The translations under genes were made by a program, and so were the position numbers. Below the pieces are notes generated by a model. The model had not been told where the DNA came from, did not search any database, and saw only the letters and a list, made by a program, of their open reading frames with translations. From Melanocharis versteri (lineage: Eukaryota; Chordata; Aves; Passeriformes; Melanocharitidae), in the NCBI GenBank assembly GCA_013397845.1, contig VZTG01003213.1:186330-250329 (forward strand): a stretch of DNA of 64,000 nt, given 5' to 3'. Shown here one piece after another: positions 1 to 11,794 of the stretch; position 1 is the first letter of the stretch, and each line of letters begins with the position of its first letter.

Positions 1-3000
1 AGAAAATCTGCAACCATATCTTCAATTACATAGGATATCCAGAGGTACAGGTAAATGTATCTAAGCGCATTTAGGGCAGGAATTAGGAACAAACAGGATG
101 CCCACCTGTTTAGCATTCAACTTCATCCTTCCTAACTACCATTTCCATTTGTACTCTGGTTGTGACACATAAATCAATGCCCCCCAAATGAAATTGCTTT
201 GTCTAATAATCCTTTGTGCCAGGGTTATCAATAGTTCATTAGTCTTACTTTGCATCTGTCAATAAAAGGTGGAATTGAGAAAGAGAGAGCTCAGGGGAAG
301 AAGAGAGTACATCCTCTGTGGAAGGTGTCTTCCACTCTGGCCACCCTTTGTCTCCACTTATTCCAGGCTCAAGGCTGTAGTTGTACACCCAAGTTTTGCT
401 CCCTTGAAACGTCTTGGAAGCTTTCACAGCTTTTCATTTTTTCCTGAAGAGCCCCAAAGGGCTCTTGAGTCTCTGAGCGATCCTCACACCGTGAAAATCC
501 ACGACTGAAAACCTCCCACATCAGCGCCAGGAATGATTTCAGCTGTTCTGTTTGAGCTGTCCCTTGGGTTTTGCCACTCCTGCAAAGGCCAGTTGTCCCT
601 CCCTGGCGAGGACTCAGTGTGGCCCTGCCCAGGGTGACAGCAGAGCCCTGTGCTGGCTAACGAGAGCCCTGCCTGGGCCAGCCAGGTGCTCCTCATTCAT
701 TACCCCACTTTATGGAGCTTGACAGGAGGCGTTGGATGTTGTCCCAGCAAGGTGGCACAGCTTCAGGCCGTGGTATTTTACTCCCAGGATCTTGCCAAGT
801 TCATCCGAGCAGCATTTTGTGTTCTGGTGCCTCTCGCCCTGTGTCACTGAGCTCTACTCAGCATGCCAGGGTCAGGGTAGGTGCCACCCTGGGTCAAAGT
901 CGACCAAAAACATCTCAGACCCCTGGTAGTTCCAGCTTTTTATTAATTAGTTAGAACTCTGCATAGATTGACAAGGTCAACAAGCAAATCGTGTCATTCG
1001 TTAGGTACCAAATAATTAGTGGTGGCTCCTGGGATGCCACCTGATTGCTTTCATCCTGATTTTTACCTTGTTACAGCAAGTTTTTCTAATGATCAGCCTG
1101 CAATCGTTTCACCATTTATCAAACCAGTAGATGTGGAGCAAAACATCTGCATCACCCAGGCTTGGGAGGTCTGTGCAGCAAAGGGGGACAGGGCTGGAAC
1201 CTTGGCTGGGTGTTCTGGGATCCCTGTGGGATTTCTGGTCATGGAGGCATTTCTCATGGAGACCTGGAGGCTGAGCAGCTCCTGCCCATTGTCCTTCAGC
1301 TGAGGAACCTCCTAGACTGGGATGGGAGTTGACACAGCACATCCAAGAGAAGCAGAGAGTTTATTTAGCTCCATCAAGTGATATGAGGGAGTTTGATATG
1401 AGCTCAAGGGATATGTGGAGTTTGTTTGGAAAAAACCCCAGCTAGAGGAGCTAAACCCCTCTGGCCTTTCGGTGCTCCAGAAACGAGTTCTTGAACTCAC
1501 CCAGGCCATGTAAAGTAGAGCCAGGGAAAAGTTCTGACTGAGAAACTATTTTGTCAGCATATTGTTCCCATGAATGTTTCATGAAGCCTTTGATTCCTTC
1601 AGATTTTCCTGTTCGGAGAACATTGATCATGGGTTTGGGTAACTCTGCTGCAAGAAAATTCTTCTTCCAATTTATTTTATGTCCTTTTCCTTTTTGCCAA
1701 AGGATAAAGAAGAGAGGATTGAAAAGTTATGTCTACAGAATAATAAAAAGAAATTCCTTTTGTTTCACTACTGCCGAAAATGACAACGAATTTTAAAAGT
1801 TTCAAGCTGAAAACGATAATTTATTTTGAAATCCTTCACAAGGTATATTTGCCTTTTTTTTACAAGTCGGTTTTCTTCATATGTAACTTAGAAAAGCGAT
1901 CTGGTAGCGCTAGGCTACAGCTGGAAAAAAAAAAGAGATTTGTACATAAAACCAGGGTGATTTTCAACTGCTCCTTGCGTGACAGAGTTTTGGATCAATA
2001 TTTCATCACAGGAAGTCAGCGCCGTGACTCTGAGTCTCGCTTTGCTGGCGCGGGGAAGCTGCTCTGCTCGAGTGCCACCCCTGCCTGGCTTTCTCTGCTG
2101 ATAAAAGTGAGCAGCGAGAATGAAAGGGGACGAACGCTCCCAGCTCTCCAGAAAAACACGCAGAGAATGAAAGGATTGTGGTTCTTTTTGAAGGGACGTC
2201 CCTTCCCTCCTGGCTGCCCCCATCGTGCCTCCCCCGCCACTGATGCTGCGGCCGGCTCCCGACGAAGCTGGGATGCTTCCCCGTGGGCAAACATTCCCTG
2301 GGATCAGCTCCTCCTGCACCTGCCAGCTGCAGCGTGGCAGGGGCAGGGCAGTGCCCTGGGCAGGGGATGCTCTGGCCTTGTGATGAATGCGTGGAAATCT
2401 GTGCTCACGAGAATCAGAAACGAGGAATTTCTAATCTTTCCTCTGCTCCAGGCCAAAGCGCGGATGTGATTCTGAGAGATTATTCAGTGAGTCAGCTCAA
2501 AGTGAGCTTTTCCTCAACTATCCTGGGTTTTTTTGGATAAAACCTCTCTGGACCAGTGACTGAAGTGGTCTCTGGGGCTGCGGTGCTGTGCTGTGTGCTC
2601 GGCTGATGGCAACTGCAGCCACGGGCAGGACAAAGCCATGGGAAAACCAGACAGTTAGAAGGTCAGAGGATATTTGGCACATTTATCACTGTCTGCTCCT
2701 TGCCAGGCTCTTCCAAACCCTGACTGGAGCTCTGACTGTCACACTGTGTTTGGAGACAGATCCAAGAAATGACTCAGGGCCCATGTGTGTTGCCAAATAA
2801 CTTCACAGCGTTGTTTGCTGCCGGTCTGACCGTCCGTGCTGGCTGCTGGTTTGGAGTGAGACAGCTCCTTCCCTCCAACAGGGCCTTCTCCAGGGCTGCT
2901 GTCACAGATGCAGAGAGTGTTCCCACCCTCGTCCTGCTGTCTCACAGCTCCGAGCTGTGAAACATCCCTGCTGTCACCTCAGCTCTCTTGGAGCCGCCTC

Positions 3001-3149
3001 ATCGTCACCATCCTGCTGCAGGATTGCCTCGAGGCCGATCCTGAGCCATGGCCTCCGGTCCTGAAGGCCAAAGAGGGAGGAAATGTCCAGGGTTGGACTG
3101 GTGAGGGTCCAACAGAGAGTTTTGTCTGCCTGTGCAGCATTTCACAAGG
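1..3149. other. Unique non-coding stretch with no gene identified
   Basis: This stretch holds no CR1 piece and no tandem array that I could find. It opens AT-rich (1-260), becomes GC-richer around 480-900, turns AT-rich with A and T tracts at 1510-2000, and is GC-rich again at 2000-3000. A 229-codon plus-strand frame at 1780-2469 overlaps three minus-strand frames over the same bases. None has a recognisable domain, so I read all of them as chance frames. The AT-rich part near 1550-2000 could be conserved non-coding DNA, but that cannot be judged from one sequence. Confidence 0.5.
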
Positions 3150-3393
3150 GCATGGAGTGACAGGACAAAGAGGAATGGATATTGGGAAGGAATTGTTCCC
3201 TGTGAGGGTGGGGAGGCCCTGGCACAGATTCCCAGAGAAGCTGTGGCTGCCCCTGGATCCCTGGCAGTGTCCAAGGTCAGCTTGGACAGGGCTTGGAGCA
3301 GCCTGGGACAGTGGAAGGTGTCCCTGCCATGGCAGGGGTGGCACTGGATGAGCTTTAAGGTCCCTTCCCACCCAAACCATTCTGGGATTTCAG
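3150..3393 (+). mobile_element. CR1 LINE, 5'-truncated 3' end
   Basis: This is the sense-strand 3' end of an avian CR1 non-LTR retrotransposon. In order it shows the GAGGGTGGGGAGGCCCTGG block, the GCTGTGGCTGCCCCTGGATCC block, the CTTGGAGCAGCCTGGGACAG block, and a tail ending CCATTCTGGGATT. No reverse transcriptase is present, which is normal for a 5'-truncated CR1. About 20 bases seem missing between GAGGAATGG and ATATTGGG compared with the fuller copies near 26.1 and 48.1 kb. Confidence 0.92.
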
Positions 3394-4591
3394 GGCCCAC
3401 TTTAGTTCTGAGTTGCACGGTTTTAGTAACGGTTTAAAATTTACAGCACCCACTGAAGGTAACTTTGGATGGGAACACACAGCTATATTACTTTTTTGCC
3501 TCGTTTTATCAACAAATACAGCCTTTCCTAACGGCCTTTCTACCCTCTTGCCTCACGATTTATTTTTGAAAGTGCTATAAATAGGCAATGCTCTGGATTG
3601 GGTCAGTTCCCCAGGGAAATAAGTGCATGCCACTTTTATATTAGAGGTTAAATTCTGCCAGCCTTATCCTCACTGAGGAGAGCATTAGGGGAGGTGTAAG
3701 GCAGGGAAGAACTTGACACTGTGTACAAATGTAATTTAACAAATTACACCAATCGCGTTTTTAAAAACCTTATTATAGGGTCAATTTATTTTGCCAAGTG
3801 ACCAGTAATTAATTTTATAGATGTTAAAGAGAGTAAACTCTAAACTCTCTGCTCTGACTCGGACCTTGACATTAAAATAGACGACATGTGTGTGCTGGGC
3901 TTTCAGAGATGCTCTCAGTGTTGGCTCAGTGCTGTGATGTGGTGAAGGAGGAGGTGCAGGGCAGGGGAGAGCCCTGAGTGTGCTTTGATCCAGGCAGGGA
4001 CGGGGCCAGGGCTGGCTGAGCTCAGCACAGTCTCCTCTCCCCTGTCACAGGCTTGCCCAGTGCACCTTGCTGGTGTTGATGCTTTAGGGTTTTAGCTTTT
4101 CTATTTTTCATATATTTGTAATCCTGCAGTTCTTTAGTGGAGAACTCTAAACTCCATACACAGTGTCAGCTGCTGCTCTCCCATTTTGGTCAGACACAAC
4201 AATTCCTCTCCAGGCCTGGCAATCAAGGACACCTCACTGCCTCAGGCCTGAGAGATGGAAACAAAAGTGACCTGGGGGGAGCAAACTTGGGGTAAATGAC
4301 TTCATTACCTGAAGCTGTAATTGGAAGATGAACCCCCAATATGCAAATGGACCAAACTTATAAAAGTGTGAAACCCGTGACCATCGTCCATTTTTGGGTG
4401 CAGCCCCTGGGGTCTTTGTTTGCCCTAAATGTACCTGAAGGCCCTTCAATAAATAGAACTGCTTTTTATTCCCTTAATTCTGTCTGGCCTCTGTTTTTAG
4501 GTAAGCCCATCAGTGTGACAGCCTTCTTTCTGTGCCTCCAGTCCTCTGGGCGTTGTGGAGAGGGATTCTCCATGCAGGGAGCCGCGGTGTG
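3394..4591. other. Unique stretch with AT-rich block
   Basis: The part at about 3480-3880 is AT-rich with many TAATTA-like and TTTATT-like words. It contains a small inverted repeat (AGAGAGT at 3828-3834 pairing with ACTCTCT at 3844-3850, 9-base spacer). The remainder to 4590 is mixed, with an ATGCAAAT octamer at 4341-4348. No exon or RNA gene is recognised. Confidence 0.45.
3575..3584 (+). promoter_or_regulatory. MEF2-like site in AT-rich block
   Basis: The ten bases CTATAAATAG fit the MEF2 consensus YTAWWWWTAR exactly. They sit inside an AT-rich, repeat-free block (3480-3880) that looks like a candidate enhancer. A 10-base match is expected by chance at this scale, so this is only a pointer. 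Confidence 0.2.
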
Positions 4592-4664
4592 AGGGCTGTG
4601 TGTAATTAATTCCAGGGCTGTGTGTAATTCCAGGGCTGTGTGTAATTCCAGGGCTGTTGTTCCC
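4592..4664. repeat. Short tandem array, 18-bp unit
   Basis: Three copies of a unit reading AGGGCTGTGTGTAATTCC are followed by a degenerate fourth. The first copy carries an extra TTAA-like four bases, making it 22 bp. The pattern fits replication slippage. Confidence 0.85.
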
Positions 4665-4783
4665 CGAGATGCTGACAGCTTGTCATGCAGCACGAGCCAC
4701 TGGGTGCTGCTTCAGCTCCGCCATCTGCCGTGGTTGCCCTCTTCCCTGCCTGCTCACCAGGCAAGAATTGTGGTTTTCTGCAT

Positions 4784-4838
4784 CCTGCTCAACCTGCACA
4801 ACCTTCTCATCCTGCACAACCTTCTCATCCTGCACAAC
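4784..4838. repeat. Short tandem array, 18-bp unit
   Basis: The 18-bp unit CCTGCACAACCTTCTCAT occurs twice intact, with a degenerate copy before it (CCTGCTCAACCTGCACAA) and a partial copy after it. It lies 120 bases downstream of another, unrelated 18-bp array. Repeated LILHNLL-like peptides translated from it are a by-product of the 18-base period. Confidence 0.85.
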
Positions 4839-5177
4839 TGATCCCCTCGTGCCCCTGCTGGGCAGCGTCAGGAGGCTGCTGAGGAGCTGGGACCTGGACG
4901 AGGTGGGTGTAACCTCCCACACGTTACCCACCCACTCCTCACTCAGAAATCTCTCTTCATTCTAATAAAGAAACCAAACAAAGGGAGATTTAAAGAAAGT
5001 GTCATCAGTCTCATGTGCTGGTGAGACAAAAATCCCTCTTCTTCCTGGCTGTGGGAATTGGATTCAAAATTCAAGCAGACTTTCAGCCTGCTGATGTGTG
5101 TACTGTAATTTATTTCTCTTCCATAATGAAAAAATGTTTAGATGAAGGTGAAAAAACCTATTTTGACCTATTTTGGG
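4839..5177. other. Unique spacer, nothing recognised
   Basis: This is mixed-composition sequence that becomes AT-rich towards 5100-5160. I see no repeat family, exon or RNA in it. Confidence 0.4.
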
Positions 5178-5228
5178 GGTCGGTTAGATGACTTCAAAAG
5201 CCCCTTCCAACCCAAACTATTGTATGAC
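5178..5228 (+). mobile_element. CR1 LINE, very short 3' tail
   Basis: Only the last 50 bases of a CR1 remain: a GATGACTTCAAAAGCCCCTT block, then CCAACCCAAACTATTGTATGA. The divergence (TTCAAAAGCCCC where other copies have TTTAAGGTCCC) suggests an older copy than those at 3.2 or 35.8 kb. Confidence 0.8.
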
Positions 5229-6394
5229 CCTGCAGAAGGTCGAAAGAAAAGCCTGGCAGATTGAACATTTTGAAGGATGCTTTTCCTCCTTCAGTTTAAC
5301 ACTCCAGCACAGAAGAGAACAGCATGACTGGAGCCGAGGAGAAGAGTGGGGAGAGTGACTAACGAGCAGGAATCAGCAGCAGAGCAGCAGCCTGTGCTGC
5401 ACCTGCACAGACAGCCCGAGGCCAGCCAGGGCCGTGGCACAGGGGTGGCACTGGCACGGCGTGGGGAGCACCATATGCACTGCAAGGCTGAGAGCAGCAT
5501 TTCCCACTGCCCTGCAGGTGGGGGAAGCAGCCCTGCCCTTGAGGAAGGTCAAAGAGAGGGATTTTTCAAGACGGGCAGCTCTTTTTAAAATCCTGCAGGA
5601 TTTTATTTAAAGCACGGTGGGTTGGTGGGGATGAGGCACTGAGGGTGTTCTCGGGGACACGATGGGCAGGAAGGGCTCTGGCACAGCCGTGGGAATTTCT
5701 TTAGAGGAGAAATGAGGATTGATAGGGTTGCATGAAGTTTACAATAAAAAGCAACCCAGCAAATTAACCCAGCGAATTTTGGATAGCTCCTGTTTTCCTC
5801 TGTTCACTGTATTCATATTTTAGGTAGCGTTTGAAGGAATTATTTCAAGCAGGGATGAAGTTGAATGACACCACAAAATGGCCTCTGTTACTGCTGTTAC
5901 CATGTTTAAAATCTATGTAGTGCTACTTTTTTTGTACTAAATGTATTTTCTTCCTAATTTTGAGTTTCCCTGATTGGCTGGTTCTATTCTACTTGGGATA
6001 AAATAGGAGATGCATCGTGTGATAGATTTAACAACCTGTGGGAAGCAGGGGTGAGATCCCTTTTCCAAGCCAGGCAGACAGGACATTATTGTCTTTTCTG
6101 TGGTTTTTTTCCTTTATTTTTGTTTGAAGTGAACACGCCTGGAGGATGAAGGATAGGTCTCTTCCCTGACTTGCTTCCCTGCCTCAGTCAGGGGGAGAAT
6201 TCACGGGAATCAGGGAGAATTCAGAGGGCCGTGGAGATGTTGGACAGATAATCCCCTGGTCAGGATGGCCTCTTCCCAGGATTTCAGTCTGGTGAACCTG
6301 CTTCCTCCTCCAGGTCTCTTCCTTTAATAGGAGCATAAAATGAGGGTTTTTCAATGACCTAAGTGTGTGACTTTTCTTTTTGCTCAGTCAATAT
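5229..6394. other. Unique stretch, partly AT-rich
   Basis: 5290-5560 is GC-rich, and 5700-6010 is AT-rich with repeated TTTTA and AATTTT words. No repeat or exon is recognised. An 80-codon plus frame (5346-5588) lies in the GC-rich part and shows no domain. Confidence 0.4.
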
Positions 6395-6521
6395 ACTGGA
6401 AGTGCTCAGGGCCAGGTTGGATGGGCCTTGGAGCAACCTGGTCCAGTGGGAGGTGGCGGGGGGTTGGAATGAGATGAACTTTAAGGACCCTTGCAACCCA
6501 AAGCGTTCCATGATTCCATGG
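6395..6521 (+). mobile_element. CR1 LINE 3' end, distinct subfamily
   Basis: The element starts at a CTGGAAGTGCTCAGGGCCAGG block and ends with the 8-base tail word ATTCCATG, a variant of the classic CR1 (ATTCTRTG)n terminus. It has GAGCAACCTGG and GATGAACTTTAAGG where most copies in this window read GAGCAGCCTGG and GATGAGCTTTAAGG, so it is probably a different CR1 subfamily. Confidence 0.88.
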
Positions 6522-8548
6522 TTATGTTGGGAGCTGAGGGGTGGAAATCAGCAGGAATTTTGCTGTTGGCACTGGAGGGGGTGGGAAGCAGCCAGACACC
6601 CCTGACATGAAGGACATCAGCACCCCAAAGCCAGGTAGGACATGAGGGCTTGGCTGGAAAAGCTCCACCAGAACCCCAAAGCTTTAAAATCCGTTTAGCA
6701 GCGACTGCAAAACGTTTTGCATAAACTCTTTTTCTTCCTGCCTAAATGTGAACACATCCAGATCAATCACCGAGCTGGAAAATCTTCCTGGTTCTTTTGT
6801 GAACATCCTGCTTTGTTATTCCTTTCATTTGTCTTGCACGGAACAAGGCAGCACTGAGAAAATAACTTATTGTGGATGATCAGAAAGACCTTTTTTCCCT
6901 TGCTTTTCAAACAGCAGTACACAGAAATTGAATGTTGTCTGTACACAGAGTTGCTGTTTTCCATATATAACCAAGGTGTCACGCAGCTCATTATTTCAGG
7001 AAAAAAAAATCAGTGTCAACAACCAAGGCTTGTGCCTGTCATTGGGTTTATTAAAAGCAAAAATGTTTGATCTCTTGAAGAAAGAAAAGAAATCAGCTCC
7101 TGGATTTTAGGTTTTCTTTTCTGCACTTAGTCTTCTCGAAAAGCATCAAAAAGTGAAAAATCTAAGGTGACATCCTCCGTTCTCGTGGCCCCTAATAGCC
7201 AGTCACTCCACCAATTTTCCTAAGTTTATCTTTAATCTACTATTCCCAAACTAATTAGGGACTGAATGGCTTTGGACTGATTTTCATTCTGTCTTGAGCT
7301 GTTGTGACATCTTTACTACAAATTTGTTCTCAGTCTAATTAAATTCCTGCAGCAGAAATGTCATTATTCATATCATCACCTGTGGTAGCTGGACTTTGCC
7401 TCAGCCTCCTGATGAGGGACTGACTCCCTTCCTTCCTGCTTCATATTTGAAAAGTTTGGCTTGAAGTAAGAACATCTCCAGGCTTAGCACAGACAGGGAA
7501 TCCATTAATATCTAGGAATTCAAACTGACGGGGTTTTATTAGAAAAATCCATCAGTTGTGCTGTTATATTAATTTTCAGGAGAATATTTCAAAACTCATT
7601 TAAAACTTTTCTTTTTATCCTCAGAAATCGTTCCTGGGTGCGAAGAATTCTAATGATGGGAGGATTAGAAATAATCCCCATTTATAGGGCAAATTTTTCC
7701 AATCCAATCATTGATGCAGCTGAAAGAGAGAGTCACTCAAAAATGTGTCTGGGACAGCAAAGGACTGCCAAAAATGAGTGTTCCTGTCTTCAACCCAAGA
7801 GAATCCTGTGGACAGGAATCCATCCCAGGAATGGTGGGAGCTCAACACAGGAGCAGGAGGTGAGTCCTTCTTTCCTTAGCAGGAAAATATAAAAAGGAAT
7901 TATCAGGAAAACAAGAATTAGATGAAAATTTCATAATCTGTCCATTAGTTATACATCGTCTCGGTAACTTTTTGTTAATCATGACTTCAGTAATGAACTT
8001 CTTTATCTCTAAATCCACCAATCAGTAATGCAGAGATTTTCTGAAGGTTGCGAGTGAATTACCTGTTGGGGGAGGCGTATTAGGAGTAAATCAACAAATT
8101 GATTCCTGGCCTAAAAGTGGATTAATTTATTAAGGTGAAGTTCTGATCTTTGATCTCTCAAGGTTTTGATGATCATTAATGCAGCTCCAGACATCCAGAA
8201 CAATCTATTAATTTAATAGGCAGTGAGAGCTGGAGACTGATTGCCACAATCACAGCAGGAAAGCTGAATTTTGGGTTGTAGATACAGAGAACTGGGCCAG
8301 ATTCTGGCACAACTGCAGAGAACTGGGTACAAAAGTTGTGCACTTAAATCCTGATGAACTAAAAAGGAGAATCAAAAACTATTCAAGAAGGATGAGGCCC
8401 TTAAAATTTTGACTCCAATAAAATAGTCCTAAATTGTTGACAAGCGCCCAGGAGTTAAGGCAAGCCTAAATAAGTACAGGAAGGGTCTTAACTTTGTGTT
8501 GGCTCTTGAGCACGACCCACATTGGCCCCAGCCCTACAGGCAGAGGCT
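6522..8548. other. Unique stretch with two AT-rich candidate conserved blocks
   Basis: This 2-kb stretch has no CR1. Blocks at about 7180-7420 and 7900-8260 are AT-rich, unique, and dense in homeodomain-like cores (CTAATTAG, TAATTAAA, ATTAAT) and TCF/LEF-like CTTTGATCT. The look is that of vertebrate conserved non-coding DNA, an inference that needs alignment. An 84-codon frame at 7638-7892 shows no domain. Confidence 0.4.
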
Positions 8549-8736
8549 GTGCCTCTGGAGCACCCCAGGATGGATGACCAGGAGCTCCCCAAAGGCTCCT
8601 TCCATGGCCAAGTGCCTCTGGAGCACCCCAGACTGATGACCAGGAGCTCCCCAAAGGTCCCTTCCATGGCCAAGTGCCTCTGGAGCACCCCAGACTGATG
8701 ACCAGGAGCTCTCCAAAGGCTCCTTCCATGGCCAAG
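8549..8736. repeat. Tandem triplication, 62-63 bp unit
   Basis: Three head-to-tail copies begin with GTGCCTCTGGAGCACCCCAG at 8549, 8612 and 8674. The first is 63 bp (GGATGGATGACC), the others 62 bp (GACTGATGACC). Small differences (AAGGCTCC against AAGGTCCC, GAGCTCCCC against GAGCTCTCC) show mild divergence. Minus-strand frames across it repeat because of the array and are not genes. Confidence 0.93.
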
Positions 8737-11700
8737 TCAATGCTTTGAAGAAAGTGCACTTCAATAATTAAATTTCTCTGATGCAAGTGCTACATTCCAC
8801 ATTTTTTTCTCACTGGTATTTGGACTGTCCTTGAAGAAGCCCCACTTCCACAGCTTCCTCGGTGCTCCCTGAATTTCATGGGTGAGCCCTGGATGCTGTT
8901 CCTCCCTCTGTCCCCTCCAGACCCAGAGGCAAAGGGCTGAGTCGTGCTCTGAGCCTGGCCCCGAGCTGCCAGGGCAGGCAGCACACCCACTCAGCCCAGA
9001 AATCCTCTGCTCTGCCTTGAAACATGGTGCAGGGGCTTATCTGCTAAATAAAATCTAAATGAGAAATGTTGATACTTAATGAAATATAAGTTTGAGGATT
9101 TCACAAAAGAAATCGGCTGTCACTGCTTTAATTTATTAGGGGAGAGTTATGTGCAGATGGTATATACAGAGTTATTTCCTGACTGTACTCCAAAGTAAGT
9201 TGATTTGTGGTTTAATGACTTTTATCAAAATGAAATAAGCGTTTGATCTTTGGATTTGATCTGGCTATATCTGCAGCTGCTACACCACTACAGCAATTAC
9301 TTCCAAACTGGGCTTTTTGCCCAGGCAAATGGAGTTCGTCCTTGTTTCATGTCTCATTGACTGTCCTGATAATACACACAGTGCTACTGTAGGTTTTTTC
9401 TTCCTCTAAATTTGATAGGTGTGAAAGTAAGAGAGTAATTCCCTTTTTATTTTAGTAGCAGTGTTGTTTTATTATAATCCATTCGCTACTCTGGTTAATT
9501 TTATCTCAAAGCTGCTCCTAACTAAAATTCAATACAAGAATGTGTAATTTTCTCCACATAATCCTGCTACGCCCCTCTATAGAGAAACAAGAAATTCATT
9601 TATGAATTCTAAATCTCAGACCCCTCGTGGTAATCTTCACATCTGTCCATGTGGTTTAGGGATGAGTTTGCAGTGATATGTTGTGCACCCACGCTGGGCT
9701 AAATCCACTTCTAATGGATTTCAGTGGAAGGCAATGGAGTTATTCTTGGAATCAATCTACCCCCATGCATCCATCTCTGAAATAGTGGGGTTTTTTTTTG
9801 CTGTTGGCTAATTAATTCCTGCCACATTGAAGCTGTGAAGGTTAGCAATTCTTTTTCCAGGACGATACTTCATTCTTTACTTACTGCTCAGGACAAGATT
9901 TGTCCAAGTTCAGCCTCCAAAACTCCTGGTGGGAGATGTTTGTTGAGATTAAGAGTTCTTAGGGCTTGGTGCTGCCAGCTGTGACTTCCTGAGGAGCTCC
10001 AGCTGCATTTTTGAGCAGAGTGTGGGAGCCAGGAGCTGCTGAGGTGGCTGGCAGCCAGTTCACCTGGGGCACAGCAGCAGTGGGGAGCCGCAGGTTTGCG
10101 CTGCGTTCCCTGGGTCAGGCCGTGCAGGATGAAGATGTTCTGGAGGCAGCCTCGGTTTGCAGCCAGCAGGGCTGAAATCTGCCGATTCACAACGGCGAGG
10201 AGAAGCAGGCAGAAGGAATTATAAACCAAGTGAAAGATCTTTGTTCTCACTTTTTGCAGTCACTTCGGGATAAGGCGCTTGACGCTTTGTGTGGCTGGAA
10301 GGTAGATTTGAAATTGTCTCCTTTTTTTGGCTGGATATTTCTCGGAGATAAGCAATAAAAATGGCAATAACTGGCAAGTGACTGGCGGATGAGTTGCCTG
10401 GAGATCTGCAGTGCTACCAGAAGCTCTGTGAGAAGGCGGCTCAGCCTCGGAGCTGGGGAAGGTTTCCCCGTGCCAGGGCTGCGGCTGCATCTTTAGCAGA
10501 TCAAACTCCTTGCACAGTACTTGCTCCTTAATCCAGGAAAATTAAACCACCAGCCACAGCTACATTGTCCAGCCATCTGCTCTCCCAGGTGCTCCCACGC
10601 CTGATCAGAAATGAGGGGATGTGACCTAGAATCCCACTGCAGAGCTGGGATCATTCCCAGCACAGTCCCAGCCTTCAATCTTCTGCATGACATCAGAAAA
10701 AGTAAACATCAAGATCTGATGTGAGAGCATATGTCCATTGCATAATTCATTAGAGTTCTTCTCCACAACTATTTTTAGGTATTTTTCAATCAGAAGTAGA
10801 GGGTGAGGATTATTCGGGAAAAGAAAAAGATGAGAAAATAATGGGGGGGGGCTTAGAAACACGTCTAGGTACTTCTGGGACTGAGATCTGGCCATTCGGC
10901 TGTGTGTGTTTGGTTTTTAAATAATTATTTCTGTCCTGGACAATTCCACTTTCCTTCATGGCAGCCTGGCTGTGGGATGGTGTAAATCCAAGAGCAGAAC
11001 AGGAAACCTGCTCCTTTTTTATTCAGCACTGCTGCTAAAACCCCTGTCAGGCCAGACACTGCCTCACACCCATTTCAGACTGCACCACTCCATCACCTTG
11101 AACGTGGTTATGCCCAATTTCCAAACACAAAACACATTCAAAGCCATTTCCCCTCTGTTTTGCAAAGCATGCACCGAGTGTTGGCGGGACACAGCGAGCA
11201 GAGTTGGTGGTTTCCCCGCTCGGGTTGTGCAGAATGCCTCGTAACTGCAAATCGTCACAGCTGTCACAGCTTCCTCTCGTGTGTCAGCAGGCTGCGAGCT
11301 GCATGCAGGCTGTGTGAACACCTGGGACGTTCCTGCCTTCTGAAATCCAGGCAGCACCTGCGCCCTTTGCCGAGCCGCGTTTCACCCCACACGCGCAGGA
11401 CGACTGCTGTAGGAAAGCGGGGCCGAAAATCCTAACAAAACCCCAAAGCCCACGTTGAACGGCGTGAGTCAGCGACAAGAAATGGAAGGAGGAGTTATTT
11501 TGAGGCTTTTACATCTTCCCTATTGCTAGGAGACAGCTCCCGGGCACGCGGAGCTCGCCAGGCTCCCACAGCTGCCTCGCCGGTGCCGCGGTGCCCAGGG
11601 CGATTCACGGAGCAGCTCCGAGGGGAAAAAGCAGAGGGAAATTGGGATGGGAGCTCCTTTTCATTTCTCAGTCCTTCTGAGACAAACACGGAGTGCTGTG

Positions 11701-11788
11701 GAGGCAGCTGCAGGTGCCAAGCAGAGCGTCGTGGGTGAAACGTCACCCCAGGCTGGCCTCGGTCACTTCAGCTTCCACGGCCTGCAGA
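8737..11788. other. Long unique stretch, AT-rich then GC-rich, no gene
   Basis: About 9040-9660 is AT-rich and unique, with words typical of conserved non-coding DNA (TTTAATTTATTAGG, TTTTATTATAATCC, CTTTGATCT-like sites). 9990-10500 is GC-richer and includes a 120-codon minus-strand frame (9888-10250) without a recognisable domain. A run of nine G lies near 10,842-10,850. 11,160-11,790 is GC-rich with scattered CpGs. No repeat family is recognised before the LTR. Confidence 0.45.
11465..11473 (+). promoter_or_regulatory. AP-1 / MAF-type site
   Basis: TGAGTCAGC is a perfect AP-1 core extended by GC, as in MAF recognition or NF-E2 elements. It lies in a CpG-containing block just upstream of the solo LTR. 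A 9-base match alone is weak evidence for function. Confidence 0.2.
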
Positions 11789-11794
11789 GTGGGG
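11789..11794. repeat. Target-site duplication, left copy
   Basis: GTGGGG directly precedes the LTR terminus TGTAAG and recurs directly after the opposite terminus CCAACA at 12,424-12,429. Six bases is the duplication length typical of class II avian retroviruses. Confidence 0.85.

Noticed and set aside
1780..2469. 229-codon plus frame
   Set aside because: Three minus frames are open over the same bases, the N-terminal part is a translation of AT-rich tracts, and no domain is recognised.
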